Shown in pieces: positions 1 to 12,425 of a stretch of 64,000 nt of DNA (its first letter is position 1; each line of letters begins with the position of its first letter). This DNA is from Trichuris trichiura (Eukaryota; Nematoda; Enoplea; Trichinellida; Trichuridae), in assembly GCA_037903355.1 (NCBI GenBank), contig JBAJFE010000005.1, forward strand, positions 2,728,001 to 2,792,000, written 5' to 3'. A model generated the notes under the pieces. It was given only the letters and a program-made list of their open reading frames with translations, was not told the origin of the DNA and did no database searches. Made by a program: the position numbers and the translations under genes.

Positions 1-1680
1 TCTGATCTGTTTAGCAAATTTACAGTTTTTCTGACTTCTTATTTCACAGTTGCTTAAAATAAGCTCTACGCTTGCTGAAGGCAACACGTTACAAGTAATA
101 CGTAGAGTGCTTTCCCTTTTCAACTGTTAAAAGTAAGCCTGTTGTGTAGGAATTAACCGCTTATAAGACCGTTTCTTTAGGGTAAGCACGACCAACACGC
201 AAAAATAGGTTATTTACGTTAGTGGAAGAATGAATCTATCAGGGACACAAAACAGTTGATTTTATCGAAGAAAAGGTTAATGAGCTGTCTAACACCGTAA
301 TAAAACGGATGTTAGGTGTTTCAAAACTAACTTATTAAAGATGACTTTTCAAAGCATCTTCTTATGCTGTTTTCCTCCAGGCAGTTTGAGTAAAACTAAC
401 CAATTTACAATTGTTCATTTTATTTGTAGATTAAGAAATGCGACCTAGCGTCCACTCCAAATGCATCTACAAAACATCATTGGTCACATTACGATGTTAG
501 GTGGAACCAGTCGAAGATACCAACTGACTCAACAACCATACGACCTGTCGAAGATGCGGTAAGTAGTCAGAGTTTCTCCAGTATGCCATGTATTGCATTA
601 TCTGCAAAGCCAGCATCAATGCAGCAGCGCGTCCAACTAACGATCAGTGCATATCAAGCGGTAATCATGCGAGCAGAAAAAATTTAGCTTCATCTCCAAC
701 ACGTAACAGACTTGCAAACAGTCCACTGCTGAGTTGGCGAAATGCAATGTTCCAAAGAAAAAACGGCTAAAAAGCAAGCGGCGGCAATAGTTTCATTTCA
801 ACGCCTTAAGGTCGACATTGAATCAACTGCACGCCTACAGCAAAAATTACGCAAAAATTGTAAACGTAATGGAAAACTCCAGCGAATGTAAGACGTAATC
901 ATTCAGATCAAAACTGATGCAAAATTAGAAATATATGTAAATATCGATTAGTACCAAAAATGAAGAATGAGGTGAGGAGAGCATTCAGCAGCACAGCAGA
1001 GCAATGAAACGTTCAGTAGCCCGTAAAGATGCCTGATTTTTCACTGTTCAATGGCGCAAAAAAACATCATCTAATTTCTGTAATATCATTGATCACAAAG
1101 AACTATGAGTTTGGTTTCAAACATGTCGAGCTGAGTTGCGAACTATTATTCGGTAGAACACTCGAATGAACAGAACAAATAAAGAACGAAAGACGTTTTA
1201 CGAAGACAAGTGCCGCAAAAATAGTAATGAAACGTAGGGAAGATATTACGAATAATACATTTTAGCAAAATACAAAAATATCATATAGAATGACAAAGTA
1301 ATAAGCGTTGGACGGAAACACCGTCTACAGCATAACCAGCAATATATTATTAAGTGTTACGGTATAGTAGTGATTACTTTTCAAAGTGTTTTTATCTTCG
1401 TTAGTGCTACACAGCAATTCTGTAGCCAAAAAAGACATCTATCAGTTGTGCAATTTCTTTGTGTCTACAAGGAAAATACGCAGTGCAGACATATATTTTA
1501 TAGTTTGTCATGTGATCTTGTAAAGCACTTTCTTCCCTAAGATGGCCATCTTTTGTTACGTAGGAAAGAAATTTGCTTTAGTTTGTTGCTTCTCGCCAGC
1601 GTGTTTTGGCATAAGTAATATTGCTCATTTACACGTACCTTTGCTAAGGAAAAGAATCTTTCCGTTTAAGTGTTTCCAGC
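1..1680. other. No recognisable gene
   Basis: AT-rich sequence with only short open frames on either strand. I see no conserved protein motif, tRNA-like structure or repeat. Confidence 0.5.
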
Positions 1681-1758
1681 CGGAATGTTGGTCCCGTTTA
1701 AAAACTTTTTATTTATTCCGGAGTAAATAAAAAGTTTTTAAACGGGACCCACATTCCG
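1681..1758. repeat. Long palindromic hairpin
   Basis: Two 35-bp arms (1681-1715 and 1724-1758) are reverse complements with a single mismatch, around an 8-nt loop. About 30-60 nt downstream (1775-1815) a block containing GTCCCGTACCAA resembles the outer end of the 51.5-53.2 kb foldback element (near 53,205-53,240). This may therefore be a very short relative of that family, but I found no hammerhead-like core and no target-site duplication here. Confidence 0.7.
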
Positions 1759-1815
1759 TATAGAAAGAGTACAACATGGAAATCTACTGTCCCGTACCAA
1801 GAAACCACATTTACA

Positions 1816-4800
1816 AAAATATTTCACGGAGTGAAAATTCGCAGTTTTACGTAACCTTCTTTCTCAAAACTAAGCCGCAATTCTTTCCACACCTGTTAAA
1901 CTTTAATTATGAACATAGAGGACAATTTTGCTGCAAACCTTTATCCCATCAAGGCCTCACAAAAGCAAATTACTTTGTTTAGTATTAGTATTCACAATAC
2001 CTTTCACAGATAAGCCTCGTCAAATCTTCAAATCTACAAAAGGTTTTTTATTGATTGATTTTTTTATAGTCTTCTAATCATCCGTTCTGCCGGTTAGTAA
2101 ATAAAAAAATATAGCTCTCTCAAAGCCCTCTTTCTTTCTTTTGCAACCAGCTTATACATTACCTTTTATAGAAAGTTAACACTCTGTATTGGCCACAGAA
2201 TTGCTGAAAAGCATTAATGAAAATAAAATAACATATGAAGTTTCGACAACTCAGTCTAAAATAATGGTATGCACCTGCAGTAGCAACAACAGAAGTTTAT
2301 TGACAGAAGTGGGAGCCCTGTAATGCTGGATGTTCGCTAACGGTCTACACTAATATGTTGTCCCATTTTACTAGCACAGAGTCGTGTCGTATAAATGAGA
2401 AACAGTAGTATATTAGATCTATGCATAAACTGTACAGTGTTTTTACGTTAAACGCGCAGAAAGTGAAGTTGCAATGCTACTGGTTATTTCGTGGAGTATT
2501 CGTCGTTCTCACAATCATCGAGAAGCATGTTGACGCCACCGTCGCTTTCTATTGATGCCGGAAAGGCCAGCAGCCAGTTTTTGAAAATTTAGAACAAAGA
2601 CAATTTGGTTCAGCGTATTGCTCATTATGCGTTGACATATACAATATTAATTGTGAAAGCGATTTTAACATGATTTTGGCTTCCACACATCGGTATGAGT
2701 AGCATTTCACAGCTGCAGTTGGATAGAAGTTTCATTACCGCGATCTTACCATCCCGAAGCACAGAGAGATACACTTGCCTACGTGATTAGCCCTACTGCT
2801 GCTGATTTTGCAACCTTGGCAAAGTAGGCCATACACGTAATGTTTGAAGCATATGCAGCAAGTCCTTTTTCATGCAGATACGCGAAACATTTGTAAAGTT
2901 TTGACGAATATGATTTTTTTTTGTCGTGATTGTACTTCGTATTTTTTCGTTTTCATGTATTCACTTGACTGGACTGACTGTGTACAGTTTTCTTTGCAAA
3001 AGAGTAATCTTTCTTCTTCGTTTCGTTAATGGGCGGAGACAAACGCCCAAACGCTGTTTGATAGCAAATTTGTACAATCGTTCTCGCACTCATTTCCAGC
3101 GCTTCTCCGTCCTATCCATCTGCATGAACTTCGCGCCTTAACGGTGGCTCTGATCATAAGCAGAATTCTGTGACTGGGCTGCCCGCAAAATTCAATTCTC
3201 GGCGAGCACAAGTTGATACAAGAGTTTGTCTTTTTGGACGTGCCGTCAAAAAATTGGAAACGTCGAAATCGTTTTTGAGTGTATGGTTTTGGTGCTGATC
3301 AGTGGTCTTGCGCAAGAGCTACGTACGTGTGCACGTGCTTAGAAAAACTTATGAATTATCTACTGCGACATTATTTGGACAAGTCTCCGCATTACAGTGG
3401 CGGAGATATGCGTTACTGGTTTTCCTGTCAAAGTGAATACAAAACGACAATTGGAGAAACAGTGTTCCGAAGTTTCACATGTGCATAAAGAATACGTTCC
3501 GTCTTTTCTTCAGCGGTGGCTGAGGTGAACGCGAAGCTCTCACGTTTACTGCCACAGAAATGTGACCTGTAGCACTTATGCATAGATCTAATGGAACTAC
3601 AAAAAAAATAGTCCAGATGATCTAATAGAGATCGACACTATAGGACAAATAACGACTAGAAATAGACATACCAATGACGATAGTAAAACGTGGATATTGG
3701 AAATAGATAGATTTTCAAACAGGGCTAAACAGAAAGTATAATGCAGCAAGCGGTTAATAGGACATGTGTAAGCCAACCGTAGATACCATAAACCCTTATT
3801 TATTGACTCTTAAGTAGCGACTTTTAATTAAGACTCCAAAGCAGAAGTTGTTATGTTTAAATATTACGCAGATCAGTTCCTTTAATTTATGAGACTTGAC
3901 GACAACAGCACTATAGCCAAATATTAAATGTATAGGCATCAGATATAGGCGTGATGACAATTGGCATAAAGATTCTGTAAACTCTCTGAGTGATTGCGAA
4001 AAGTGCTATAACGAAGATGTTTTCCGATCCGTCGTTGATACCATATAAATAAGCGAGGCAATAAGTGAATCTAATAGCGACGATGACTACAGGCCATACT
4101 TCATGCACACAGAGTCGCATATGTGTTCAGAACATCTAGGAAAGGACATGTTCAATGAATACACATCTTCCATTGCTTACAACATCAGATGTGATTGGTT
4201 ATGCATATACCAGCTGCTCAGTTTTCCTTTGACGAGAATTTCATTGTCTCCTGGAACGAACATTTTTCCTTTCTTCTGAGACGATATTGACGTTTGCGAA
4301 ACTGGAACTTTAGACAAATCTATCGGAACGCACGCGCATCTTTTAAAGCGCCAGCATGCTTACTCTGTGACCCATAGGTGAGGTGTTGTTGGTCTTCTTC
4401 TTCGTCTGTCATGCGTTCATTGTAGGCTAAAGTTTAGGTTTTCTGTGTAGCGCTGATCCTTCCATGTACTTTAGGTATATCAATCAAACGATGTTTATTC
4501 TATTCTGTGTATAAATCAGAGAATGTTTACTTCAAGAAAGTGATTATGTTTGAGCGTATGAAACAAGTATGAGCAATCTTTCAATGATTACTGAATATAT
4601 TCCATCGTAATAATAGGCGGGAGGTTATCTAATTTTCAAAGTAGGTTTCAAAAGATAGCATTCTTTTTTCAAGTCGTCTCTATTCTGTACTTGCCATTAT
4701 ACACAGAGACAACAACTACAAGATGCAGTGACATCAACTTTAGCTTAACGTCTTATTTAGCATCCCTTACTGCAAACAGCCTTTTATTTGCAGAGTGTTC

Positions 4801-5089
4801 TTCTCTACACCTTCTGACTAAAATTTCAAATTTATACATTTAAATTAAAATTGCAATAGAATTCTGTTTGACAGAAGTGCTTATAAGGACATAGCACGTC
4901 GATATACATCCACTCGCGTTAGGCACTGTTTCCGAACAGCTGTCTTCTGTCAAAGCGCTTGTTTGCGAAGTAAAAGCACACAAATGGAAGTGTCATTTTC
5001 CGTGATTCGCTCCGCGTTCCTAAGGAGGCTACAAGCGTTCAACCAATGTCATCTCAGCATCTAAGTTTCTATTCTGAAAGGAGAAATAT
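1816..5089. other. No recognisable gene
   Basis: Short frames only, none with a recognisable domain. Treated as intergenic. Confidence 0.45.
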
Positions 5090-5197
5090 GTTTAATCGTT
5101 TTATTGCTTTGAAAACATAGCTCCTTTTAACGGGTGTGTGTATTAACATTATTGTACGGAAGAGCTACCCGTTCAAAAAACCGTTTTATTGCGAAGC

Positions 5198-5226
5198 TTT
5201 CGGGGGTCACCTGTCTCCGTCTTCAG
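5198..5226 (-). ncRNA. Hammerhead-like core, left arm of element A
   Basis: Minus strand reads CTGAAGA, an 18-nt spacer able to form a short stem II, then GAAA. The cleavage-site strand and stems I and III were not resolved by eye. Confidence 0.35.
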
Positions 5227-5710
5227 CGTAGGTAACTGACAGAGTGATTGCTGGCCCGCCCCTTATGTGGAACTGGTGCTTTAAACCACGGGAGACTTGG
5301 GTCGTTTTAAAGGGGATCCGACATTATTTTAAAAAAAAGGGGGGGCGGAAAACGGGGATGGCGGAAGGGGAGCAACAAAGGGAGAAAAGAAAGAAAGAGT
5401 GGAAAAAAAGGATGGGAAAAAACTATAAAAAGAAAGAAAAGAAGAATGAAGGGGGGGGGGCAAGGGAATTAACCGGGCTGGGGATACTTCCAAGTCACCG
5501 AGGTGCACCGTTATCGTCCCTGTACAGGCGATTCTTGTAGGCGGCAGCAGTTGGTGGCCCTGATGATGTTGGTGCAGGTGTCACTGATAGCGATGCCACC
5601 GTCCCTGTTTAATGTCGGACTCCCCTTTAAAACGACCCAAGTCTCCCGCGGTTTAAAGCACCAGTCCCACACAAAGGGCGGGCCAGCAATCACTCTGTCA
5701 GTTACCTGCG

Positions 5711-5739
5711 CTGAAGACGGGGACAGGTGATCCCTGAAA
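5711..5739 (+). ncRNA. Hammerhead-like core, right arm of element A
   Basis: CTGAAGA and GAAA flank a GGGA/TCCC stem II with a seven-nucleotide loop. It is the mirror of the left-arm core. Confidence 0.4.
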
Positions 5740-5805
5740 GCTTCGCAATAAAACGGTTTTTTGAACGGGTAGCTTTACCGTACACAAATGTTAATCGTTT
5801 TATTG

Positions 5806-8459
5806 GTTTTGATTAACTCATTCAAGTTGAATTTGCACTCCCCCATGATGTAAATGGTACCACATACAGCATATAAAAAGATTTTAATTTTTTTATATCT
5901 GTTTATGCATATATAGTAGTTTACATAGGTTTTCGTAAGGTGTCAGTTTAGGTTTAACCCCGCGTTTAAGTCTGTTTGAAATACTTTGGTAATGTACTTT
6001 CTTATGTAGTCATACGTTGCGATAAATAATTTCTTGCGAAGCTATACGCCATGAAGGACAGCGAACATATTCACTCCCTTCCTTTGCATAACATCAAAGT
6101 TGATTCTGCTCTATTAGCCATTAGAAATTAGAGTCACACCTTTCGCCTATCCATGGAATTAAACAATGATTTCTTTCGTTTATTCAAACAACACTCATAA
6201 ACAATTTCTGCCGGCATTTATCATACGGTTACTTCCATACGTAGTTTCATAAAGCGCTTACTTCCTTGTCGCTAACATTCTAAGTAGGAAGCATATTTTT
6301 AGCCATTAAGATATGTACAAATCTCTGTTGCTCTCAACGAATTTTTACTCAGAATCTGAATGGCAACTGAGCAGCGCAACTCCAATCTGATAGAAGAAAA
6401 CCGTACAGGAAGCCAGTATTATTTCATTAACACACTTAACATAGGTGAATGAAGATATAGTTCTGCAACTTGAAACTACAATTTTCTTCCTTCATTTGTC
6501 CTTCTGCAACTTCCATAATGTCATCCCCGCAATCTGCCTCCAATTCTTCATGTAGTCTCAAAACGAGGAGCTGAGTGCAAATCACCAAAATTAAAGCAGG
6601 ACAGAAACTTTTTCCAGCGATCCCGTTTTCAACTGCATGAGAGCCCATTGGCAACCTTTAAACTCTGACTGCTCCAATGATAGTTTATACTTTTTGATGA
6701 CATCCAGTGCAATCTAGGATAGGTTGACTCCATAAATTCTATCTATAATTTGACTTGAGTAGGGTACAGTTTCAGAAGATTCATCTTCGGTAACCTTCTT
6801 GTTGATTAGATGACCAAATTCTCCGGAACGGTTGAACGTCCACTATTTGTTGTGATGTAACCTCCAAAGAACGTAGTAAACGTATAACTTCAAGGAAAGC
6901 AGAATTTTTTTTGTAAAACACTCACAATAGCGCTGGTACTTCCTAGAGTAGATACCTTTTCTGCTCATGCATGCAAAACCACAACGTCCTGACCGTGATA
7001 CCTTTACAGCTTTATCCTTTGGCTATAAATCACAATAGCTCCGTAAATACAGATTTTTATAACAAATCAAAGTGCTTTCCGTCAAATTTTATTACTGACC
7101 TGCTTTTTGAACAAAACGTATAGCATTGTAACTACAAAATTAGGTAATCCATTCCCGCAGCCACGTTTCGGCAAGCTTAATGCAGGCACCAAAATTGCTG
7201 TTCAATTATCCAGACTGAAAATCTAAAAACATCGAAAGCATTTTGGTGCGCAGCGATACAATTAAAAATCCCTGCTCTGCATGGAATAAAGCTAAAATAT
7301 TCGTTGCTTTCCTAGTCACTCGTCGCTTTATTTGTCTGAACTTAACACATGCGCAACGGTAGATCGGTAAGCTTCTTCTGCACGGTAGATTCTTTCCGAT
7401 ACGACACGACTCAATCAATATCTTACAGGCAGAATGATTGGTAACGGGTATATGAGTTTTCGTTATTGATCTTTTCATAGCCTCTTTCCGTTCTTTGTAA
7501 CTATATCTATAAAAACCACCACACGCACTCTACAAACGAATGGATGAGCAAGTTTTTAAGAAATGCACAGAGAGTACATGCAGTTAACTTCTGGAACGCT
7601 GTACTCTCGTCGTCAGCGTAACACATGGAGAAGGGATTTACTCAGTTAAACGTTTATATAAGCTTCTCAAGGGAACACTGGGGGTGTGACTAGCTCAGTG
7701 TAATGCGGCAGCGGTATACTGATGAGTTTGCTCCACATCTCACTTACCTCTCTACCCCGGCTGCGATTGGTATTTGCGTTAATGGGTCGAGCCTATTTTA
7801 CGTCGCAAAGACGGAAGTTGCTTTCCCGCGTTATGATCATCGGCAATAAGTCGAGTGAACACCGAACAGAACGGCCGTAAAAGCGTTCTTCGTAATTTCC
7901 ATGATCCTCTCGGTGGATAAATTTTGCAGTTGTCCTGGATGTATTTTCTCTGACCCCTTGGGTCTGTCCTCAACATGCATGTACTGGTTGAGCACTTTCA
8001 TATGATTTGGGACCTTTTAAACAAAACGTGTCTCGTTTCGCATGTCTAAGAGACGTTGCAAGCAGATTTGATATGACAGGTTACCACTGCTCTCCTGTTA
8101 AAAGGAGCCGAGATCTTGTCACTTCTTAAATTCGAACGAAGGTTACGGGAACTTTCTAAGCGTACTGTGAAGCTAAGCGATTGAGCTATGCGTCTGACCT
8201 GTTCACTTCGTTATAATAGGGAATAAACAAGGCGGAAAGTGAGGTTGTGTGGTACCTCCAGGAATAGGTAGCGGTAAACTGATCAATTTGCGAAGTATAA
8301 TAGACTTAAGGAAAACTTCAGGGTCTCCATCGTCAATTAGTGCAGATGAAATGAGTTTCAAGTTAGATTCTCAAAGGGTCGAGTTACAGTTAGCGAGGGC
8401 TCAATGAACCATACCGGTGACAATACCTCTTTTGTAGAAATGGGATATTAGGAGAAAAA
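5806..8459. other. No recognisable gene
   Basis: Only short frames. The 7.7-8.46 kb part may be a decayed continuation, on the minus strand, of the reverse transcriptase remnant next to it, but no motif is secure. Confidence 0.4.
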
Positions 8460-8990
8460 TTGCACATACCTGTCCCAATGAATGGGTTTTTTGAAAACAG
8501 CAGTTTTAAGATTGCATCCTTCTTTAATGATCAAGGACAGGAATGCTAGCCTGCCGTTGAACTGTCCCTCCACTATTAACTTAATTTTTCCAGCTAGACA
8601 ATTATTTAAATGGCTTAGTAAAGAATTCTCTATCCCGGTGCTAACTCAGGTAAAAACGTCATCTACATGTTTCTTGAAAAAAGAAGGATTCATGTCACTG
8701 TCCGCGAGAGCAAAAGCTGTTTGCTCCAGGTGTCCCATGAGCACTTCAACGAGAATTGGCGAGAAGAGGTGGCACGGGTGGATTCCCTCTCATTTTTTTG
8801 AGGCTGCCAATTTTCTTCAGTGGATAGGTGGTACTTTCATCTGACAAAAGATTGCTCTTACAAAGCTTAACAAGTCCAGCAGGATTTTAAGTATGTAACT
8901 TATTGGGACGTTAGCAGAGAAATCTTTAACATCGTAACTAAATATTACGCCCCGGCTCATCCATTCATTAGTAGAGTGCGTTTTAATTCA
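8460..8990 (-). pseudogene. Decayed Penelope-like reverse transcriptase fragment
   Basis: Read on the minus strand, this stretch shows reverse transcriptase motifs in order. Near 8,900-8,945 is SYDVKDFSANVP, matching the motif A pattern SxDVxxLFTNVP. Near 8,745-8,800 is SPILVEVLMGHLE, matching motif B. Near 8,655-8,675 is HVDDVF, where families normally have YVDD. Near 8,467-8,490 is KKPIHWDR, matching the KPTHTDRY-type block that follows the palm in Penelope-like enzymes. Stops and frame changes interrupt it, so it is inactive. The plus-strand open frame of 120 codons at 8,482-8,844 is its antisense shadow. Assignment to Penelope-like rather than another retroelement rests on the VDD to KPxHxDR spacing. 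Confidence 0.65.
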
Positions 8991-10660
8991 TGTAGATTCA
9001 CAATTGAAATTTTTAGTAATCCCATAAAATGAAAACATAAACACACCGACATGAACGAAGATTACTAGTAATGGTAATAACACTACCACAGGTAAAGTTG
9101 TCTCTCTTCTCTCTGAGCACGTTAAAAATGAAGTTTTATTGTCTGAGTTTTACGGCGGTCTTTTCCCATCTTCAGCGGAAACGAAAGTGAACGTTAAAGC
9201 ATGACAACTACGGACGTCAGAGTAGCTGTTGCTCGATAAACTTTTACGGAAGCTTAAAGTGTTCAAGATGATTTTCATACCGTCATTTCCATCTTCAGAA
9301 GCTGTTGAATTCATAGTTTGCAACGTGGATTGTTTTTTCTTAGCACCAATGTACATTACACCATTAGCAGTACACATCTCACTTAAGCATATTCACAAGT
9401 GAAATGATCTCTTTTTCTTTACTTCAGTTCCTTTACTACGGTTTAATACACATGATACGACGATCAACGCATGGAGTTCACTCATCCATACTATATTTCG
9501 TACGCTTTAGAGGTAAACTGTGTTACCGTGTAGCGAAAAAAACTTAATTCAGCTTCGCCAGTGGAAAACGTAATTCTCAACATAATACTTGACCATGAAG
9601 GGTTTCTGATCGTTATTGTACATTTTCGATGACCGATGAGGACTATAAAGCTTGCTCTGTTATTCCATTAAAAATAAGCTATTGGAGTCTTCGTTGATGG
9701 TTTTGTACAGCTGAGATTGTCATCCCTCCTCTCTCGTTTGACAGATTCTCTTTATATCTCTCAAGTAGTGTGTTACCAGTTGTTCCACTGTAGGAATCAG
9801 AGTATTTTCCTTTGATTTCCAACACAGCCCAGGCTTATCGATCCGTCGACTGGTCATTCTGTCCTTCCTGATAATGCATCTTATCTACACCTTGTGAACA
9901 AATTCTTGAAAGCCCTTTTCTCCAAGGCGGTGGTCCTAAAGATTAGCGAGTAAAAAGCCTGAAGGCGTAGGCGCAGAATCTTGTACCATGCCCTTACCCT
10001 CTCTTCTTACCAGCCTACTCGCATCCTTATTCTTTTGAACAATTGCTCCGCCGTAATGCAGTTTTAATCCGAGATACGCATCACAACAAATACTAATTGT
10101 TTTTTCTGCCATTCTTTTTATAACTAGTGTTACATCGAATAGTAATGATAGCGATGAAGCGAAGTGAAGGAATTCATCCGTATCAGCAGATTTGTTAAAG
10201 ATAAACTAAGAAAAGGAACTTTAAGACTTCAGGAAAAATAGTCCACGTTGCAAAGTACAGATTCAGCAAGCTACAAAAAGATGGGATGTACAAAACAATG
10301 CGCTTAAACTTAGCAATAGTAAAACCAATTTGAAAACTCTCAACTCTACTAGCAGCTTATCGGCGAACACTGATTAGAAAATCGTTGAGCGTAATTTAAC
10401 GTTCATCTCCATGTGCACTGAAGATCGGACAACAGAAATCCGCATAAACTTCAGACAGTAAACGTAATTATTTTCCTAATCTTCAAGTCCTTAAAGAGTA
10501 GAGACAATAACATAAAAAGTACCGTTAGCATACATCCAGCATTCAGTAAGCGTAAGCAATTAACAACAAGATAACACCATAGATGTAGCAAAAAAAATTT
10601 TCTTCAGCTATGGAAAAAAATGCGATTCCATTACAGGCTGACGTAAAAGTGCAAGCAGAA
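8991..10660. other. No intact gene
   Basis: No intact coding region. On the minus strand at about 9,720-9,830 a short peptide (THYLRDIKRICQTRE) could belong to the N-terminal part of the neighbouring retroelement, but this is a guess. Confidence 0.35.
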
Positions 10661-11060
10661 ACTGTAGTTAGCGATGGCTAGAGCAAAAATTAAAAATGTA
10701 AGGACAAAGGCGATCCGCAACGCACCACAAAACGAAATCGTCAACCGCTGCATGCGAGCAGGCGAGCAAAAGGCTGCATTGGCGAAAAACTATCTCTGCC
10801 GTCCAAAAACCGTCAGAGTGGACAATGTTCGCCCCTCCCCTGAACGAAAGGAGGGAGGAATTTACATGTCTCTTTCCGTTTCGTGCAACACGAGGAGGGA
10901 GAACACGTATCTCTCCCTTCTCAAATTGATAGAGGGGCTGCAATGTACCCTCCACTGATAAGGCTCCTGGGGGAGGGGCAGCAACTTGCCTGCCCTGATA
11001 AGACTGCTGCAAAAGTGCACTAAGCGCTCCTGCTCCGCCCGTAACCGCCGCTCCAATCGT

Positions 11061-12300
11061 TCGATGAGCGTTGGAGGGGCAGGAGCGGCGAGTAACCGCC
11101 CCTCTCCTCGTTCGACGGGCAGGAGCGGCGAGTAACCCCCCGTCCCCTCGTTCGAGGGGCAGGAGCGGCGAGAAACCGCCCCTCCCCTCTTTGGAGGAGC
11201 AGAGGCGGCAAGTAACCGCCCCTCCCTTCTTTGGAGGAGCAGGGGCGGCGAGTAACCGCCCCTCCCCTCTTTAGAGGAGCAGGAGCGGCGACGAACCGCC
11301 CTTCCCCTCGTTCGAGGAGCAGGAGCGGCAAGTAACCGCCCCTCCCCTCTTTAGAGGAGCAGGAGCGGCGAGTAACCGCCCCTCCCCTTTTTAGAGGAGC
11401 AGGAGCGGCGACGAACCGCCCCTCCCCTCGTTCGAGGAGCAGGAGCGGCAAGTAACCGCCACTCCCCTCTTTGGAGGAGCAGGAGCGGCAAGTAACCGCC
11501 CCTCCCCTCTTTGGAGGAGCAGGAGCGGCAAGTAACCGCCCCTCCCCTCTTTGGAGGAGCAGGAGCGGCGAGTAACCGCCCCTGCTCCTCTTTGGAGGAG
11601 CAGGAGCGGCGACGAACCGCCCCTCCCCTCTTTAGAGGAGCAGGAGCGGCGACGAACCGCCCCTCCCCTCTTTAGAGGAGCAGGAGCGGCGACGAACCGC
11701 CCCTCCCCTTTTTAGAGGAGCAGGAGCGGCGACGAACCGCCCCTCCCCTCGTTCGAGGAGCAGGAGCGGCAAGTAACCGCCCCTCCCCTCTTTGGAGGAG
11801 CAGGAGCGGCGACGAACCGCCCCTCCCCTCTTTGGAGGAGCAGGAGCGGCGACGAACCGCCCCTCCCCTCTTTGGAGGAGCAGGAGCGGCGACGAACCGC
11901 CCCTCCCCTCGTTCGAGGAGCAGGAGCGGCAAGTAACCGCCCCTCCCCTCTTTGGAGGAGCAGGAGCGGCAAGTAACCGCCCCTCCCCTCGTTCGAGGAG
12001 CAGGAGCGGCAAGTAACCGCCCCTCCCCTCTTTGGAGGAGCAGGAGCGGCAAGTAACCGCCCCTCCCCTCTTTAGAGGAGCAGGAGCGGCAAGTAACCGC
12101 CCCTCCCCTCTTTAGAGGAGCAGGAGCGGCAAGTAACCGCCCCTCCCCTCTTTGGAGGAGCAGGAGCGGCAAGTAACCGCCCCTCCCCTCTTTGGAGGAG
12201 CAGGAGCGGCAAGTAACCGCCCCTCCCCTCGCTCGAGGGGCAGGAGCGGCAAGTAACCGCCCCTCCCCTCGCTGAAAGAGCAGGAGCGGCGACGAACCGC
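11061..12300. repeat. GC-rich 40-bp minisatellite, about 31 units
   Basis: A tandem array with a 40-bp unit in which GGAGCAGGAGCGGC is followed by AGTAACC or ACGAACC and CGCCCCTCCCCTC. Variants alternate TTTGG, TTTAG or GTTCG before AGGAGC, and one extra base shifts register near 11,585. Each unit can form a GCGG/CCGC hairpin. Decayed units extend to about 10,980 on the left and 12,425 on the right. Because 40 is not a multiple of three and the unit has no stop on the minus strand, all three minus frames are open across several units, giving open frames up to 166 codons with a 40-residue period. I take these as a by-product of the repeat, not genes. Confidence 0.95.
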
Positions 12301-12425
12301 TCCCGCTTCCGCGCAGTGTGTCAGAGCGGTGACTGATCGCTCCCTTCCTTACGGATGGTGCAACAGCGGCTGCTTAGCCGCGCTGCGCCTTCCCGAAGGT
12401 GTCGGAGCGACGAGTAACCGCTCTG

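Larger units (their letters stand above)
5107..5789 (-). mobile_element. Penelope-derived foldback element A (non-autonomous)
   Basis: Inverted arms of about 180 bp lie at roughly 5,150-5,330 and 5,590-5,790. Between them, on the minus strand, are a fragment of the Penelope C-terminal coding end (5,511-5,600, with RDGGIAISDTCTN and ATNCC) and a pyrimidine-rich 3' region (seen on plus as the A/G-rich run 5,330-5,460 with a poly-G tract). The same pieces occur in the same order at the 3' end of element B (27.42-27.78 kb), so A looks like an internally deleted copy of the same family that lost the reverse transcriptase. Flanking near-identical 16-17-bp repeats (5,090-5,106 and 5,790-5,805, AATCGTTTTATTG core) look like a target-site duplication. 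Each arm holds a hammerhead-like core. Confidence 0.75.

Noticed and set aside
7685..7740. tRNA-like A box (TAGCTCAGTG)
   Set aside because: No B box or cloverleaf follows within tRNA distance.
8482..8844. 120-codon plus-strand open frame
   Set aside because: It is antisense to reverse transcriptase motifs read on the minus strand, so it is a shadow.
11632..12172. Minus-strand open frames of up to 166 codons with a 40-residue repeat
   Set aside because: They follow from a stop-free 40-bp unit whose length is not a multiple of three; all frames are open and there is no sign of selection on one.
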